Source of the DNA: Aquirhabdus sp.
GTDB taxonomy: Bacteria; Pseudomonadota; Gammaproteobacteria; Pseudomonadales; Moraxellaceae
DNA length: 61,873 nt
Direction: 5' to 3'
NCBI GenBank assembly: GCA_030150135.1
Contig: JASLGO010000115.1
Coordinates: forward strand, 1 to 61,873
Positions within the stretch are counted from its first letter, which is position 1; every line of letters starts with the position of its first letter. Positions 9,846 through 18,594 of this stretch are shown piece by piece. A program made the translations under genes and the position numbers. The notes under the pieces are model-generated. The model was not told the DNA's origin. It searched no databases and saw only the letters and a list, made by a program, of their open reading frames with translations.

Positions 9846-10727
9846 ATGGACTATCAATACAACACCTTACATACGACACTGACAGATGGTGTTTTGACGT
9901 TACTACTCAATCGTCCTGATCAAATGAATTCCTTCACGGTCGAGATGGCAAATGAGCTCGTCGATTTCTTTACTAAAGCGAGTGAAGATGATGCGATCGG
10001 TGCGATCGTCGTCACAGGCTCAGGACGAGCATTTTGTGCAGGCATGGATTTGAGTCGCGAAGGCAATGTGTTTGGTTTAGATGAAAGTTTGCAGCCAACA
10101 CTGAAAGACTTACAAGAGCGAGGCGAAGAGTCTGAAATTAAAGATGGCGTGCGAGATACAGGTGGGCGAGTGACGTTATCGATTTTTGAATGTAAAAAAC
10201 CTGTGATTTGCGCGATCAATGGTGCAGCAGTCGGTATTGGATTGACGATGACCTTGGCAATGGATGTCCGTCTGGCATCTGAAAAGGCAAAAATGGGTTT
10301 TGTGTTCGGCAAATTGGGTATCTGTAATGAAGCGTGTTCGAGTTGGTTTTTACCTCGAATTGTGGGTATGCAGCAAGCCTTAGAGTGGGTCTATACCGCT
10401 GAGATTTTTGGAGCACAAGAAGCGCTAACTGGGCGTTTAGTCAAGGCGATTTATCCAGCAGATCAGTTGGTTGCTGAAGCGCAAGCATTGGCGAAGCGGA
10501 TGATTCAAGGGAAGTCACCTGTTGCGACAGCCTTGATGCGTCAGATGATGTATCGCAATAGTGCTGCGCCGCATCCACGCGATGCGCACAATGTGGATTC
10601 GCTGGCGATGTTTTATACTAGTATTGCGGATGGGAAAGAAGGTGTGAATTCGTTTTTAGAAAAACGTGATGCTCAGTTCAATGGGAAGGCTTCATCGATG
10701 CCCAGTTTTTATCCGTGGTGGGAGTGA
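9846..10727 (+). CDS. Enoyl-CoA hydratase/isomerase family (crotonase) protein
   Basis: A 293-residue crotonase-fold enzyme, expected to act on acyl-CoA thioesters in the cytosol. The N-terminal substrate-binding segment GSGRAFCAGMDLS (about residues 58-70) supplies part of the oxyanion hole. The second oxyanion motif, INGAAVGIGLTM, is at about 115-126. The ATG at 9846 is chosen because the CAGAGG site lies 5 nt upstream and because crotonases begin with a short beta strand as here; another ATG lies 14 codons upstream. It is monocistronic and ends at a bidirectional terminator. The exact substrate (hydratase or isomerase) is not decided by the sequence. Confidence 0.85.
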   Translation: MDYQYNTLHTTLTDGVLTLLLNRPDQMNSFTVEMANELVDFFTKASEDDAIGAIVVTGSGRAFCAGMDLSREGNVFGLDESLQPTLKDLQERGEESEIKDGVRDTGGRVTLSIFECKKPVICAINGAAVGIGLTMTLAMDVRLASEKAKMGFVFGKLGICNEACSSWFLPRIVGMQQALEWVYTAEIFGAQEALTGRLVKAIYPADQLVAEAQALAKRMIQGKSPVATALMRQMMYRNSAAPHPRDAHNVDSLAMFYTSIADGKEGVNSFLEKRDAQFNGKASSMPSFYPWWE

Positions 10728-10776
10728 GAGTTTTGTAAGTTGATTGGTTCTAAACTATCACAACACACACCCTAAT

Positions 10777-10811
10777 AAAAAAGAAGGCTTCAATTTTAAG
10801 CCTTCTTTTTT
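10777..10811. terminator. Bidirectional intrinsic terminator
   Basis: A 14-bp perfect stem (AAAAAAGAAGGCTT with its complement) around a 7-nt loop, flanked by A and T tracts. It serves both the crotonase gene and the convergent secreted-protein gene. Confidence 0.85.
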
Positions 10812-10848
10812 AGTTTCTGTGTGAGTTTTATAACGCAAAAAGCTTTGC

Positions 10849-11688
10849 TTAATTTGCTGTTTTTTTGACGACTTTCTTTTTAGTTTTCTTTTTGGTGGCT
10901 GTGCTCTTAGTCGCTGTGGATGTCGTTGCTGCAACGGCAGGTGTTACTGCAACTGGAGCTGCTTGTACGACTGGAGGCGCGGCGACTACTGCACCTGGGC
11001 AGTTTTTATATTTCTGATAAATCTTAATTTCAGAGGCTTGCTCATTCATTTTGGTGAGGTTTTTGATTTCTATATCAAGCGCATTGCTTGTTGCATTGGG
11101 ATCACCTTGCATACCTTGATACATTTTTGCATATTCGCCAGCTTTGCCTCCACGTTGAGCAAGCAGCATTGCGCCTATATCTGCAGCGGCACTTGCTTTA
11201 CTTTTGGGCTGTCCTTCAGCTTCTTTTTCCGCAGCAAGTAAATCTGTTGCGTTGTTTTTGGTTTGAGTAATCGCGTTGTTTTGACGCGTACTTGCAAGTT
11301 CGAGATTCATACAATCCATTGCTTTTAGATCATTATCTGAATACAGAACTGGTGGGGTTGTTTGAGGAGCATTTGCTGTTGAACCCGCGCCAATTCCCAG
11401 GGCGCTTGCATATTGTGCAGCTTGTCCTAGTGAGCCTGTGGTTTGGTTTGCAGCAGTTGTACTTTGTTGACCATTCATTGCACCCGCAATTTGTCCAATC
11501 TGGTTGTACATGTCTGCATGAGTCCCGCCCTGAGCGCCCATTGCACTCGCAAATTGACCTACAGCATTGATTGTTTGTGAGTTGTCTGCAAAGGCCGATA
11601 AGCTGAATAGAATGCCGCTTATGAGCGTTACGGATTTAATGGTTTGAGAAATGGCCGTGTGTTTAAAAGCAAAGTGAGTAAGCTGCAT
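10849..11688 (-). CDS. Secreted hypothetical protein with Ala/Gly repeats and a Lys-rich tail
   Basis: I do not recognise a family. Residues 1-34 look like a Sec signal peptide (basic N-region, hydrophobic core, then SAFA before Asp), so the mature protein should be periplasmic or exported. After it come three loosely repeated Ala/Gly/Met units (GQFASAMGAQGG, GQIAGAMNGQ, AQYASALGIGAG; about residues 41-100). The middle is Asn/Thr-rich, followed by an Ala/Val/Pro stretch and a C-terminal Lys cluster (TKKKTKKKVVKK). Three consecutive ATGs begin the frame; the third (11688) has the best distance (7 nt) from the AGGA site, so I use it. It is probably monocistronic. Confidence 0.7.
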   Translation of the reverse strand: MQLTHFAFKHTAISQTIKSVTLISGILFSLSAFADNSQTINAVGQFASAMGAQGGTHADMYNQIGQIAGAMNGQQSTTAANQTTGSLGQAAQYASALGIGAGSTANAPQTTPPVLYSDNDLKAMDCMNLELASTRQNNAITQTKNNATDLLAAEKEAEGQPKSKASAAADIGAMLLAQRGGKAGEYAKMYQGMQGDPNATSNALDIEIKNLTKMNEQASEIKIYQKYKNCPGAVVAAPPVVQAAPVAVTPAVAATTSTATKSTATKKKTKKKVVKKTAN

Positions 11689-11773
11689 CATCATATCCTA
11701 GTTTTTTGATAGACATTTTTAGACAATATCAGATGCAACTTATTCGTCTGTATTAAATTTTTTAATAAGACTG

Positions 11774-12532
11774 TTATGACAATCTAAAGTCATCGCCTAA
11801 GTAGACTTGGCGAACCAACTCATTGGCAAGAACCTCATCAGGCGTACCTTCTGCAATGACGGCACCTTCGCTGACAATATACGCTTTTTCACAAATCGCG
11901 AGTGTTTCGCGGACATTGTGGTCAGTAATGAGCACGCCGATTCCACGACATTTTAGACCTTCGATAATTTTTTTAATTTCCGCAACCGAAATTGGATCAA
12001 CTCCAGCAAAAGGTTCATCCAGCAAAATAAATGTTGGATCTAAGGCAAGTGCACGAGCAATTTCAGCACGTCGACGTTCACCACCAGAAACACTCATGCC
12101 CAGAGATTTACGAATATGCGTAATTTGGAACTCTTCAAGTAGTAATTCCAATTTGGCATTTTTTTGAGCTTTGGTGAGATCTGTGCGGGTCTCAAGGATT
12201 GCCATAATATTATCAGCAATTGATAACTTTCTAAAAATAGATGGTTCTTGTGGCAAGTAGCCAATCCCGCGTCGAGCGCGTTCGTGCATTGCGAGCGGGG
12301 AAAGATCTTTGTCGTCTAAAAAAATACGACCATGATCCATTTGCACTAATCCAACAAGCATATAAAAACTTGTTGTTTTTCCCGCACCATTTGGTCCCAA
12401 TAAACCTACAATCTGACCACTGGTTAGTTGAAATGATACATCACGCACGACTTGGCGTTTGTCGTATGTCTTTGCGAGATTTTCAATGGTCAAAACCTTA
12501 CGCGGCATTTGAGTTGACGATTGTGAGGGCAT
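11774..12532 (-). CDS. lptB: LPS export ABC transporter ATPase LptB
   Basis: The cytoplasmic ATPase that powers extraction of LPS from the inner membrane with LptF/G. Walker A GPNGAGKTT (about residue 50), signature VSGGERRR and Walker B FILLDEPFAGVD are all present. The 252-residue length matches LptB, with a short N-terminal extension of about 10 residues. It is the last gene of kdsD-kdsC-lptC-lptA-lptB, the usual order, 45 bp after lptA. The family call is very secure because of the motifs and context. Confidence 0.96.
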   Translation of the reverse strand: MPSQSSTQMPRKVLTIENLAKTYDKRQVVRDVSFQLTSGQIVGLLGPNGAGKTTSFYMLVGLVQMDHGRIFLDDKDLSPLAMHERARRGIGYLPQEPSIFRKLSIADNIMAILETRTDLTKAQKNAKLELLLEEFQITHIRKSLGMSVSGGERRRAEIARALALDPTFILLDEPFAGVDPISVAEIKKIIEGLKCRGIGVLITDHNVRETLAICEKAYIVSEGAVIAEGTPDEVLANELVRQVYLGDDFRLS

Positions 12533-12577
12533 TATTGGAACCTATGATTTAAGAATGAAAGTGTATTTCATTCTGTT

Positions 12578-13156
12578 TTATTTGGGTTGAGGCGTAGTTT
12601 GAGTCGCTGTTGTTGGTGCTACGGCTGACTTAGGCGTTAGCTTCGTAGGAGTACTAGAGCGCGTTGCACTTGGTGGGATCACCATTTGTACACGTTGCTG
12701 GGTATTACCATTTCCTTCAATATCGCCTTGCGCCATTCCATAACGCAGGGTATTGCCATTAAAGCTTGCGCCGTCTTGAGTGAGATGTGCGTGACCCGTC
12801 AGCGTCAACTGTGATGTAGTTGCATCATAATAAAGTTGATCACCATCGCCAAAAACAATGCCTTTGTCTGGGCTAACTTTTTGTTGAAATTTAGCGGGTT
12901 TTCCAGTGGCTGTGACATTTTTAATGGTGCGGTTTGCATCAAGATTTGCCACAACATTATCAGCTTGTACGCGGATTGTGCCTTGGGTGACGATGACATT
13001 TCCTGTGTATATAGTCACGCCTGTTTGCTGATTATAAGTTGCATGATCAGCTTCGAGGTGTACTGGCGCATCACGATCGCTATCGAGCGCATATGCTACT
13101 GGTACCAATGTTGTCACCAATAAAGCACTTACAAGCGGGAGTAAGATACGAGCCAT
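12578..13156 (-). CDS. lptA: LPS transport periplasmic protein LptA
   Basis: The periplasmic bridge protein that carries LPS from LptC to the outer-membrane LptD. It begins with a signal peptide (cleavage likely after YA-LDS at about residue 23) followed by an OstA-type beta-jellyroll domain. The domain runs from about residue 30 to 150 with the repeating pattern of short strands (HLEADHATYNQQTG, YTGNVIVTQG). The C-terminal 40 residues are Thr/Pro-rich and low complexity, longer than in E. coli. Neighbours lptC and lptB make the identity clear. Confidence 0.93.
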   Translation of the reverse strand: MARILLPLVSALLVTTLVPVAYALDSDRDAPVHLEADHATYNQQTGVTIYTGNVIVTQGTIRVQADNVVANLDANRTIKNVTATGKPAKFQQKVSPDKGIVFGDGDQLYYDATTSQLTLTGHAHLTQDGASFNGNTLRYGMAQGDIEGNGNTQQRVQMVIPPSATRSSTPTKLTPKSAVAPTTATQTTPQPK

Positions 13157-13180
13157 AATAATTAACCTTGTTACACTGAT

Positions 13181-13741
13181 CTATGGGCGTTGAGGCGTGA
13201 TATAAACGCCTTTGGGTTTAATAAGTTCGTATTGACCTGTATTCAAGTCAGCGCGAACGCCTTGTGAAACAACATTGGATTGAGCACTTTTGATTGTCAC
13301 AACTTGATCTGTATCAATTGTTTTGGTTTTAGGATATCCATTTAATATCGTTGTATAAAGATCGGTTGCAGCATGTTGGTACGAAGCTAATTGTTGCACA
13401 TGTACATTACCTGTGAGTATCACTTTATCATTATTTTGCAAACTGACCGCATGGTCTGCAACGAGGGTCGTTTGGGGCACGCCTTGTTTATATAAGAAGC
13501 TTGTGATTCGATCGAGTTCCATCCGATTATCTTGTGGATAGTGGCGTAGCGTATTTGCGTTCAATGTGCGTTGAACTAAACCTTGATCATCTGTTTGAAT
13601 GGCGACAATTGATGTCGCTGAAAAATCAATATCGGAATGAGTTGCCACAGCAGGCTTTACTTTTTCACGATTTAAGGTGTAAAAAAGCACAGCAACGCCT
13701 ATGAAAATAAGCGCGATTAAGTAGAGCCGACTCGTACTCAT
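13181..13741 (-). CDS. lptC: LPS export protein LptC
   Basis: A bitopic inner-membrane protein of the Lpt bridge. It has a single N-terminal transmembrane helix (about residues 6-22) and a periplasmic beta-jellyroll domain like LptA. Length 186 residues is normal. The start overlaps the end of kdsC by 4 bp (ATGA) and lptA follows after 24 bp, so translation is coupled within the operon. LptC sequences diverge strongly, so the call leans on topology plus context. Confidence 0.9.
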   Translation of the reverse strand: MSTSRLYLIALIFIGVAVLFYTLNREKVKPAVATHSDIDFSATSIVAIQTDDQGLVQRTLNANTLRHYPQDNRMELDRITSFLYKQGVPQTTLVADHAVSLQNNDKVILTGNVHVQQLASYQHAATDLYTTILNGYPKTKTIDTDQVVTIKSAQSNVVSQGVRADLNTGQYELIKPKGVYITPQRP

Positions 13742-14307
13742 GAATGACTCTTATTGTGGATAGAGTTCTCGCTGAATGAGCGTGTGTAATGTGCAAGAAC
13801 CTCGTCATATTTACCTTGTGCAACGAGCAGTAAGTCACATACTTCACGTACTGCGCCCTGACCGCCGCGAGCTTGCGTCACCAAATGTACGCGCTTGCGT
13901 ACTTCGACATGCGCATTTGGAGCGGTCAATGCCAAACCGACAAGTCCTAAAGCTGTTAGATCAGGCCAGTCATCACCCATATAAGCAGTTTCTTGTAAAT
14001 CAATTCCAATTTCATCGCACAATTCACGAAGCGCAATGCCTTTGTCTTCACGACCTTGGATAATATGAGGAATTTTGAGTGATTGCATTCGATGGTGGAC
14101 GATCAAACTTGAACGTCCTGTAATCACGGCGACTTGGATGCCAGCATCTTGAATGCATTTCAATCCAAAACCGTCTTGAACATCAAAGGACTTCAGCTCA
14201 TCACCAGTATTGGTAAAGGTCAAGCGACCGTCACTTAAAATACCATCGACATCTAAAACTAACAGACGAATTTGTCTTGCGCGTTCTTGCACGCTATACG
14301 ATGCCAT
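13738..14307 (-). CDS. kdsC: 3-deoxy-D-manno-octulosonate-8-phosphate phosphatase KdsC
   Basis: A HAD-family phosphatase that releases Kdo from Kdo-8-phosphate. The nucleophile motif DVDGILSDG (about residues 19-27) is the KdsC form of DxDGxxTDG. The GDDWPDL segment near residue 118 provides the C-terminal Mg-binding aspartates. Length 189 is typical. It abuts kdsD directly (adjacent coordinates), so the two Kdo enzymes are translated together. Both then lead into the LPS transport genes. Confidence 0.95.
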   Translation of the reverse strand: MASYSVQERARQIRLLVLDVDGILSDGRLTFTNTGDELKSFDVQDGFGLKCIQDAGIQVAVITGRSSLIVHHRMQSLKIPHIIQGREDKGIALRELCDEIGIDLQETAYMGDDWPDLTALGLVGLALTAPNAHVEVRKRVHLVTQARGGQGAVREVCDLLLVAQGKYDEVLAHYTRSFSENSIHNKSHS

Positions 14308-15309
14308 TTACATGACCCCTGCTTGTAGAAGATCGTGCATATTCAGTGCACCGACGAGTTGTTGTTCTTTATCTAAAACCAAGATACTGTTAATTTTACG
14401 CTTTTCCATGACGGCTAATGCTTCAGCTGCCAATATTTGTGGCGATACAGTGACTGGATTCTTAGTCATTAAATGTTCAATCGGTTGGTTTAATAAATCG
14501 TGTGATAGAACAGATTGTTTGAGTACTCGGCGTAAATCACCATCGGTGAATAACCCTAACAATTTATGATTTTGATCTACGATTGCAGTCATGCCAAGAC
14601 CTTTCTGAGTCATTTCAAGTAAAGAGTCGGCGAGAGAAGTTCCTGCTTTTACAATAGGGATCAAGTCACCATCATGCATGATATCTGTGACGCGAGTTAA
14701 TAAGCGTCGACCTAAAGCACCGCCTGGATGAGATAGCGCGAAATCATCTGCCGTGAACCCACGGACATCTAATAATGCAACGGCTAAAGCGTCACCCAAT
14801 ACGAGTGTTGTTGTTGTACTTGATGTTGGTGCAAGTCCAAGAGGACAAGCTTCTGGGCTGTCACCCAGTGTTAATGCGACATCAGCAAAACGTGCCATTG
14901 TTGAATTTTGACCACTGGTAATGGTAATGAGTGGAATCAAATGGCGCTTAATCACGGGAAGTAACGTCAAAATTTCACTGCTTTCACCAGAATTAGAAAT
15001 TGCGATCAATACATCATCTTTAGTGAGCATTCCCAAATCACCATGGCTTGCTTCACCAGGGTGCATAAAAAAAGCAGGCGTCCCAGTTGAAGCAAAGGTC
15101 GCTGCAATTTTACGTCCGATATGCCCAGATTTACCCATGCCAGTGACGACAACTTTACCTTTGCAAGCAAGAAGCAAACGGCATGCATCTTCGAAACGAT
15201 GATCCAGTTCACCCTTCAAAACATCCAAAGCATGTTGTTCTGTTGCAATCGTTGCCAAGGCAGAGTTGAGTAAACGGTTCGGTGTAAGTTGAATCGGTGT
15301 AGTAGGCAT
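14308..15309 (-). CDS. kdsD: D-arabinose-5-phosphate isomerase KdsD
   Basis: Converts ribulose 5-phosphate to arabinose 5-phosphate, the first Kdo step. An N-terminal SIS domain (about residues 40-170, GMGKSGHIGRKIAATFASTG) is followed by two CBS domains (about 200-330). I use the ATG at 15309, giving 333 residues; the longer frame opens with a TTG at 15333 and adds a segment not typical of the family. First gene of the LPS operon. The 317 bp upstream to cysS contain its promoter region, but I could not pick boxes with confidence. Confidence 0.94.
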   Translation of the reverse strand: MPTTPIQLTPNRLLNSALATIATEQHALDVLKGELDHRFEDACRLLLACKGKVVVTGMGKSGHIGRKIAATFASTGTPAFFMHPGEASHGDLGMLTKDDVLIAISNSGESSEILTLLPVIKRHLIPLITITSGQNSTMARFADVALTLGDSPEACPLGLAPTSSTTTTLVLGDALAVALLDVRGFTADDFALSHPGGALGRRLLTRVTDIMHDGDLIPIVKAGTSLADSLLEMTQKGLGMTAIVDQNHKLLGLFTDGDLRRVLKQSVLSHDLLNQPIEHLMTKNPVTVSPQILAAEALAVMEKRKINSILVLDKEQQLVGALNMHDLLQAGVM

Positions 15310-15626
15310 TGAGTGATCCAAGTTGACGAACAACTTTCAATGTATTGATATAAAGATGATGCATTATGACAAAAAGCACAAAGCGAACGCAAAGTGATTC
15401 TACAGTCATTTGGTGTATAACAGTTGCTTTTGTAGCAGATTCTTGGTTATTGATTCATCAATAATTCTTTTAAAAAATCTTTAAATCTTGAATGCTAAAT
15501 ATTTTGAATCTGCCGCTAACCGAATAAGTTATGTTAATTTATCGCGCTAGGCTTAAGCACTTATCATATAATGTTCCACTTTTCTTTTCTGTCTATTTTC
15601 TTTTGTCTGTTGTTAAAAGATGCTTC
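15310..15626. other. Divergent spacer kdsD/cysS
   Basis: 317 bp between two divergent housekeeping genes, very AT-rich near 15440-15500. No extra gene, repeat or T-box-like fold is evident. Possible -35/-10 pairs are too many and too weak to choose from. The frame upstream of cysS (from 15531) lacks a family-like N-terminus. Confidence 0.4.
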
Positions 15627-17102
15627 ATGTCACACGAATTGCAGCACACTTCACCAAGCTCTAATTTGAGTTCATTATCTTTATATAACTCTGAAACCCG
15701 TCGCAAAGAGGTTTTTGTACCGCGCGTTGCAGGGCAGATTGGGCTGTATGTGTGTGGCATGACTGTTTATGACTACTGTCATATCGGACATGCGCGTGTC
15801 ATGGTGTCGTTTGATTATATGGTGCGCTTCTTGCGGTCACAGGGCTGGCAAGTCAAATATGTGCGCAATATTACAGATATTGACGATAAGATTATTGCTC
15901 GCGCCAATGAAAACAAAGAAACCATTCAAACACTGACTTCACGCTTTATTGATGCGATGAATGAAGATGCTGATCGTCTAGGTTGTGCACGTCCAGATTT
16001 GTCGCCACTTGCAACTGAATACATTGATGAAATGCAGAGCATGATTGGTACATTGATCCAAAAGGATCATGCTTATGCTGTTGAAGATGGCGATGTGTAT
16101 TACTCCGTTAATTCTTTTCCTAAATATGGGCGGCTTTCTGGTCGTGCACAGGATGACTTGCAGGCAGGTGCGCGTGTTGATGTGGATTCCGATAAGAAAA
16201 ATCCATCGGATTTTGTATTGTGGAAATTAGCAAAACCAAATGAGCCTGCATGGGAGTCGCCGTGGGGGAAAGGCCGTCCAGGTTGGCATATTGAATGTTC
16301 TGCAATGTCGACATGTAATTTAGGGAATCACTTCGATATTCATGGTGGCGGTGGCGATTTGTTATTCCCACACCACGAAAATGAAATTGCACAGAGTGAA
16401 GCAGCAACAGGCGAAACTTATGTCAATACATGGTTGCATGTGGGTTTTGTGAATGTCGATGGTGAGAAAATGTCGAAGTCATTAGGCAATTTCTTCACGA
16501 TTCGTGATGTGATGCAGCAATTTGCACCAGAAGTAATTCGTTATTTTATCGTCGGCAGTCATTATCGTAGTCCACTAAATTTTTCTGATAGTGCGCTCAA
16601 AGATGCGAAACAAGCGCTTTCTCGTTTTTATCAGACTTTAAAAGCTGTTAATGAGTTACATGAAACAAATATGGCGCTGAATGAGCAAAACAAAGCTTTA
16701 GCTGAAAATATTGAAGCGCGTTTTAATGCAGCAATGAATGATGATTTTAATACGCCAGAAGCGATCGCTGTGCTATTTGAATTAACCCGTGAAATCAATC
16801 GTATATTACGACTTGAATCTAAAGAAGAACGTGCTCAAGCATGTGCTCTTGCTGACGTTTTGCAAAAACTTGGTGCAGTATTGGGTTTATTGCAAAGTAA
16901 TCCAGTTGAGTTTTTGCAAGGTGAAGCAGATGCTGGGCAAGGACTCACGGCAGAGCAAATCGAACTGCAAATCGAAGCACGTCAAAATGCCAAGATTGCA
17001 AAAGATTTTGCTTTGGCTGATCAAATCCGTAAAGACTTATTGGCAGCTGGTGTTGTGCTTGAAGATAGTAAAAACGGTACAACATGGCGTCGTGGTGAAT
17101 AA
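15627..17102 (+). CDS. cysS: Cysteinyl-tRNA synthetase
   Basis: A class I aminoacyl-tRNA synthetase that charges tRNA-Cys. HIGH is present as YCHIGHARVM near residue 45, and the zinc-binding Cys residue (YVCGMTVYD) precedes it. The second zinc-binding segment (HIECSAM) is followed by the GGGGDLLFPHHENEIAQS block. KMSKS appears as GEKMSKSLGN. The DALR-like anticodon domain occupies the last third. I start at the ATG at 15627 (MSHELQHTSP, 491 residues); 32 extra codons upstream give a hydrophobic stretch foreign to the family. Downstream is a short unknown gene. Confidence 0.94.
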   Translation: MSHELQHTSPSSNLSSLSLYNSETRRKEVFVPRVAGQIGLYVCGMTVYDYCHIGHARVMVSFDYMVRFLRSQGWQVKYVRNITDIDDKIIARANENKETIQTLTSRFIDAMNEDADRLGCARPDLSPLATEYIDEMQSMIGTLIQKDHAYAVEDGDVYYSVNSFPKYGRLSGRAQDDLQAGARVDVDSDKKNPSDFVLWKLAKPNEPAWESPWGKGRPGWHIECSAMSTCNLGNHFDIHGGGGDLLFPHHENEIAQSEAATGETYVNTWLHVGFVNVDGEKMSKSLGNFFTIRDVMQQFAPEVIRYFIVGSHYRSPLNFSDSALKDAKQALSRFYQTLKAVNELHETNMALNEQNKALAENIEARFNAAMNDDFNTPEAIAVLFELTREINRILRLESKEERAQACALADVLQKLGAVLGLLQSNPVEFLQGEADAGQGLTAEQIELQIEARQNAKIAKDFALADQIRKDLLAAGVVLEDSKNGTTWRRGE

Positions 17103-17291
17103 CCATTGATACATGTAACTCATTTTTTGCACACTTGGTCACATTAAAGATCCTAAGTGTACGAAATATAGGCGGTTTGTTGCGAGGTTTCTTATTAGTT
17201 TCATATATACAAAGTAGATTTAAGCATTGGCACAAAAACTGCTTATCTACTACCTTGTAACTTCTATGAAACTCTCTGGAGCCTGCGCAAT

Positions 17292-17555
17292 ATGACAACC
17301 TTTAACACCGTTTTAGATGAGCCATACGTTGCACCTCAAATTGATCTTGAACTTGATCGCTTCTGTTTACAATTGGCAATTGAGGGTGCAAGTCCTCATT
17401 TGTCATATGCAAATAAAATAGAGTTTTTGATGCTTACATTCAAAAATAAACGATCTGATTTTCCTAAAGCGGTTCGTTTGTTGTTGAGACTTGAACTGAC
17501 TGCACTGATTGAAAAAATCCGCGGACGATTGCAAAAGAATTTTGCACATTCGTAA
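17292..17555 (+). CDS. Small hypothetical protein (87 aa)
   Basis: Unrecognised. It is soluble and helical, acidic at the N-terminus and basic at the C-terminus (RLQKNFAHS). A leucine-rich core (RLLLRLELTALIEKIRGRL, about residues 60-78) may form an amphipathic helix. A GGAG site precedes the ATG by about 10 nt. It is followed by a good intrinsic terminator, which supports it being a real transcript end. It has no evident link to cysS upstream or to the divergent module downstream. Confidence 0.6.
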   Translation: MTTFNTVLDEPYVAPQIDLELDRFCLQLAIEGASPHLSYANKIEFLMLTFKNKRSDFPKAVRLLLRLELTALIEKIRGRLQKNFAHS

Positions 17556-17586
17556 CCATGTAAATCAAATCATTTGAGTTATTAGA

Positions 17587-17608
17587 AAAACCCGCTACGG
17601 CGGGTTTT
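17587..17608 (+). terminator. Intrinsic terminator after the 17292 gene
   Basis: A 9-bp stem AAAACCCGC/GCGGGTTTT with a TACG tetraloop, then CTAGTTTTT. It is nearly symmetric, so it may also stop transcription of the convergent HORMA-like gene that ends at 17634. Confidence 0.85.
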
Positions 17609-17633
17609 CTAGTTTTTGGAATGAGTAAGGTCA

Positions 17634-18413
17634 TTAGCAAAAAATCTTTCGTTGAATCGCATAACCATTACACGAATAATCTCGATCAATATCCGCACGT
17701 AAAGGACGATGTGTGATGTCACAATAGGCTGCCTTCCATGTTGCAACCAATTGTGAATCTAGGTCAATTTGCGCATCGCGTGTGTAATTGGCATTGTATT
17801 TCAGAACGATTCGAAGAGCAGGCTGAGATTTATCATCCTGAGACAGGAACACACTATTAGGTCGATTTGTTCTGACTTTTTTTCCTGCACTATTCATTTC
17901 AAAACGATATGCTTTTTGTTCAACTCGATGAGTATGCTTGTCATCATGACTGAGTAGACAAATATCAACAAACTCTAAATAACCGCCTTCAGCTAAGACT
18001 CTAATGTCATGACAACATTGAGCAATTTGGGCTTCCGTAATTTGATACGTCGAGCGGATTTCTTCAAAATCAGTGATTTGTTTTAAATCATGCATCATTC
18101 GTTCTACGACGTTTTGAATATCCTGTAGTGGAAAAGCCTTATCTAGAATACTTTCAGCTTGAATCGTTTTCATTTTTTGACGTGAAGTCATGCTGAGTAA
18201 TAAAGCTTTCCAGCGATTTTGTGTGTTCTTTGTTTGTGCAAATGGCGTATGAATCGTGGAGGAACTATTGGTAGAAAAACCTTCCTCGAAATGTTTTGCG
18301 ACATATTTATGAAAACCATTTTCAAAACTTTTTCTAAAAAGTTGTGATGAGTGCCCGAATTGCATATCCCATTTTTCTTGATAAAAAACGGCAGTTTGAT
18401 TGTGCTTATTCAT
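17634..18413 (-). CDS. Hypothetical protein with HORMA-like C-terminal region
   Basis: 259 residues, cytosolic, no signal peptide. The first 90 residues are a basic, polar segment I cannot assign. From about residue 95 the layout resembles bacterial HORMA domains: a helix pair with DIQNVVERMMHDLKQI and DIRVLAEGGYLEFVDI, and beta strands around 166-173. A strand at LRIVLKYNANYT (200-211) is followed by a C-terminal tail RDYSCNGYAIQRKIFC (244-259) that could act as the closing 'safety belt'. This is a judgement by eye and could be wrong. An AGAGG site lies 8 nt before the ATG. It is divergent from an XRE/ImmA pair and has its own good promoter overlapping an operator-like palindrome. No CD-NTase, TRIP13 ATPase or nuclease is nearby. 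Confidence 0.7.
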   Translation of the reverse strand: MNKHNQTAVFYQEKWDMQFGHSSQLFRKSFENGFHKYVAKHFEEGFSTNSSSTIHTPFAQTKNTQNRWKALLLSMTSRQKMKTIQAESILDKAFPLQDIQNVVERMMHDLKQITDFEEIRSTYQITEAQIAQCCHDIRVLAEGGYLEFVDICLLSHDDKHTHRVEQKAYRFEMNSAGKKVRTNRPNSVFLSQDDKSQPALRIVLKYNANYTRDAQIDLDSQLVATWKAAYCDITHRPLRADIDRDYSCNGYAIQRKIFC

Positions 18414-18472
18414 AATGTCGCCTCTTCATGGTCGTATTGAAATTGTGTATCATGGATTTAATCTAACTAAAA

Positions 18473-18490
18473 CGTAAGATATATCTAACG
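18473..18490. promoter_or_regulatory. Candidate XRE operator (O1)
   Basis: CGTAAGATATATCTAACG is symmetric in 16 of 18 positions. It covers the -10 box of the HORMA-like gene's promoter. Its half-site recurs inverted at 18532-18540, over the -35 region of the xre promoter. This is the arrangement expected if the XRE protein represses both directions. Confidence 0.55.
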
Positions 18491-18504
18491 AATTAAGTTG
18501 TCAA
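18476..18504 (-). promoter_or_regulatory. Promoter of the HORMA-like gene
   Basis: Minus strand: consensus -35 TTGACA (18499-18504), 17-nt spacer, -10 TATCTT (18476-18481). The -35 lies inside the small palindrome AGTTGTCAACT (18496-18506). The predicted leader is about 55 nt. Confidence 0.55.
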
Positions 18505-18531
18505 CTAGTGACATACATATATGTTCGGGTG

Positions 18532-18564
18532 TATCTTACGCATATCGGCTAACACCTTTATAAT
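18532..18564 (+). promoter_or_regulatory. xre-immA promoter region with second operator half-site (O2)
   Basis: A consensus -10 TATAAT sits at 18559-18564. The -35 is poor (TTACGC at 17-nt spacing) and overlaps the half-site TATCTTACG (18532-18540), which is the inverted copy of the O1 half. A weak -35 under an operator suits an autoregulated repressor gene. Confidence 0.45.
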
Positions 18565-18594
18565 TCACATAATTTATTTTTTCGGAGATTACAA

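Noticed and set aside
15531..15626. N-terminal extension or leader of cysS
   Set aside because: The extra 32 residues are unlike the family and the ATG at 15627 gives the standard start.
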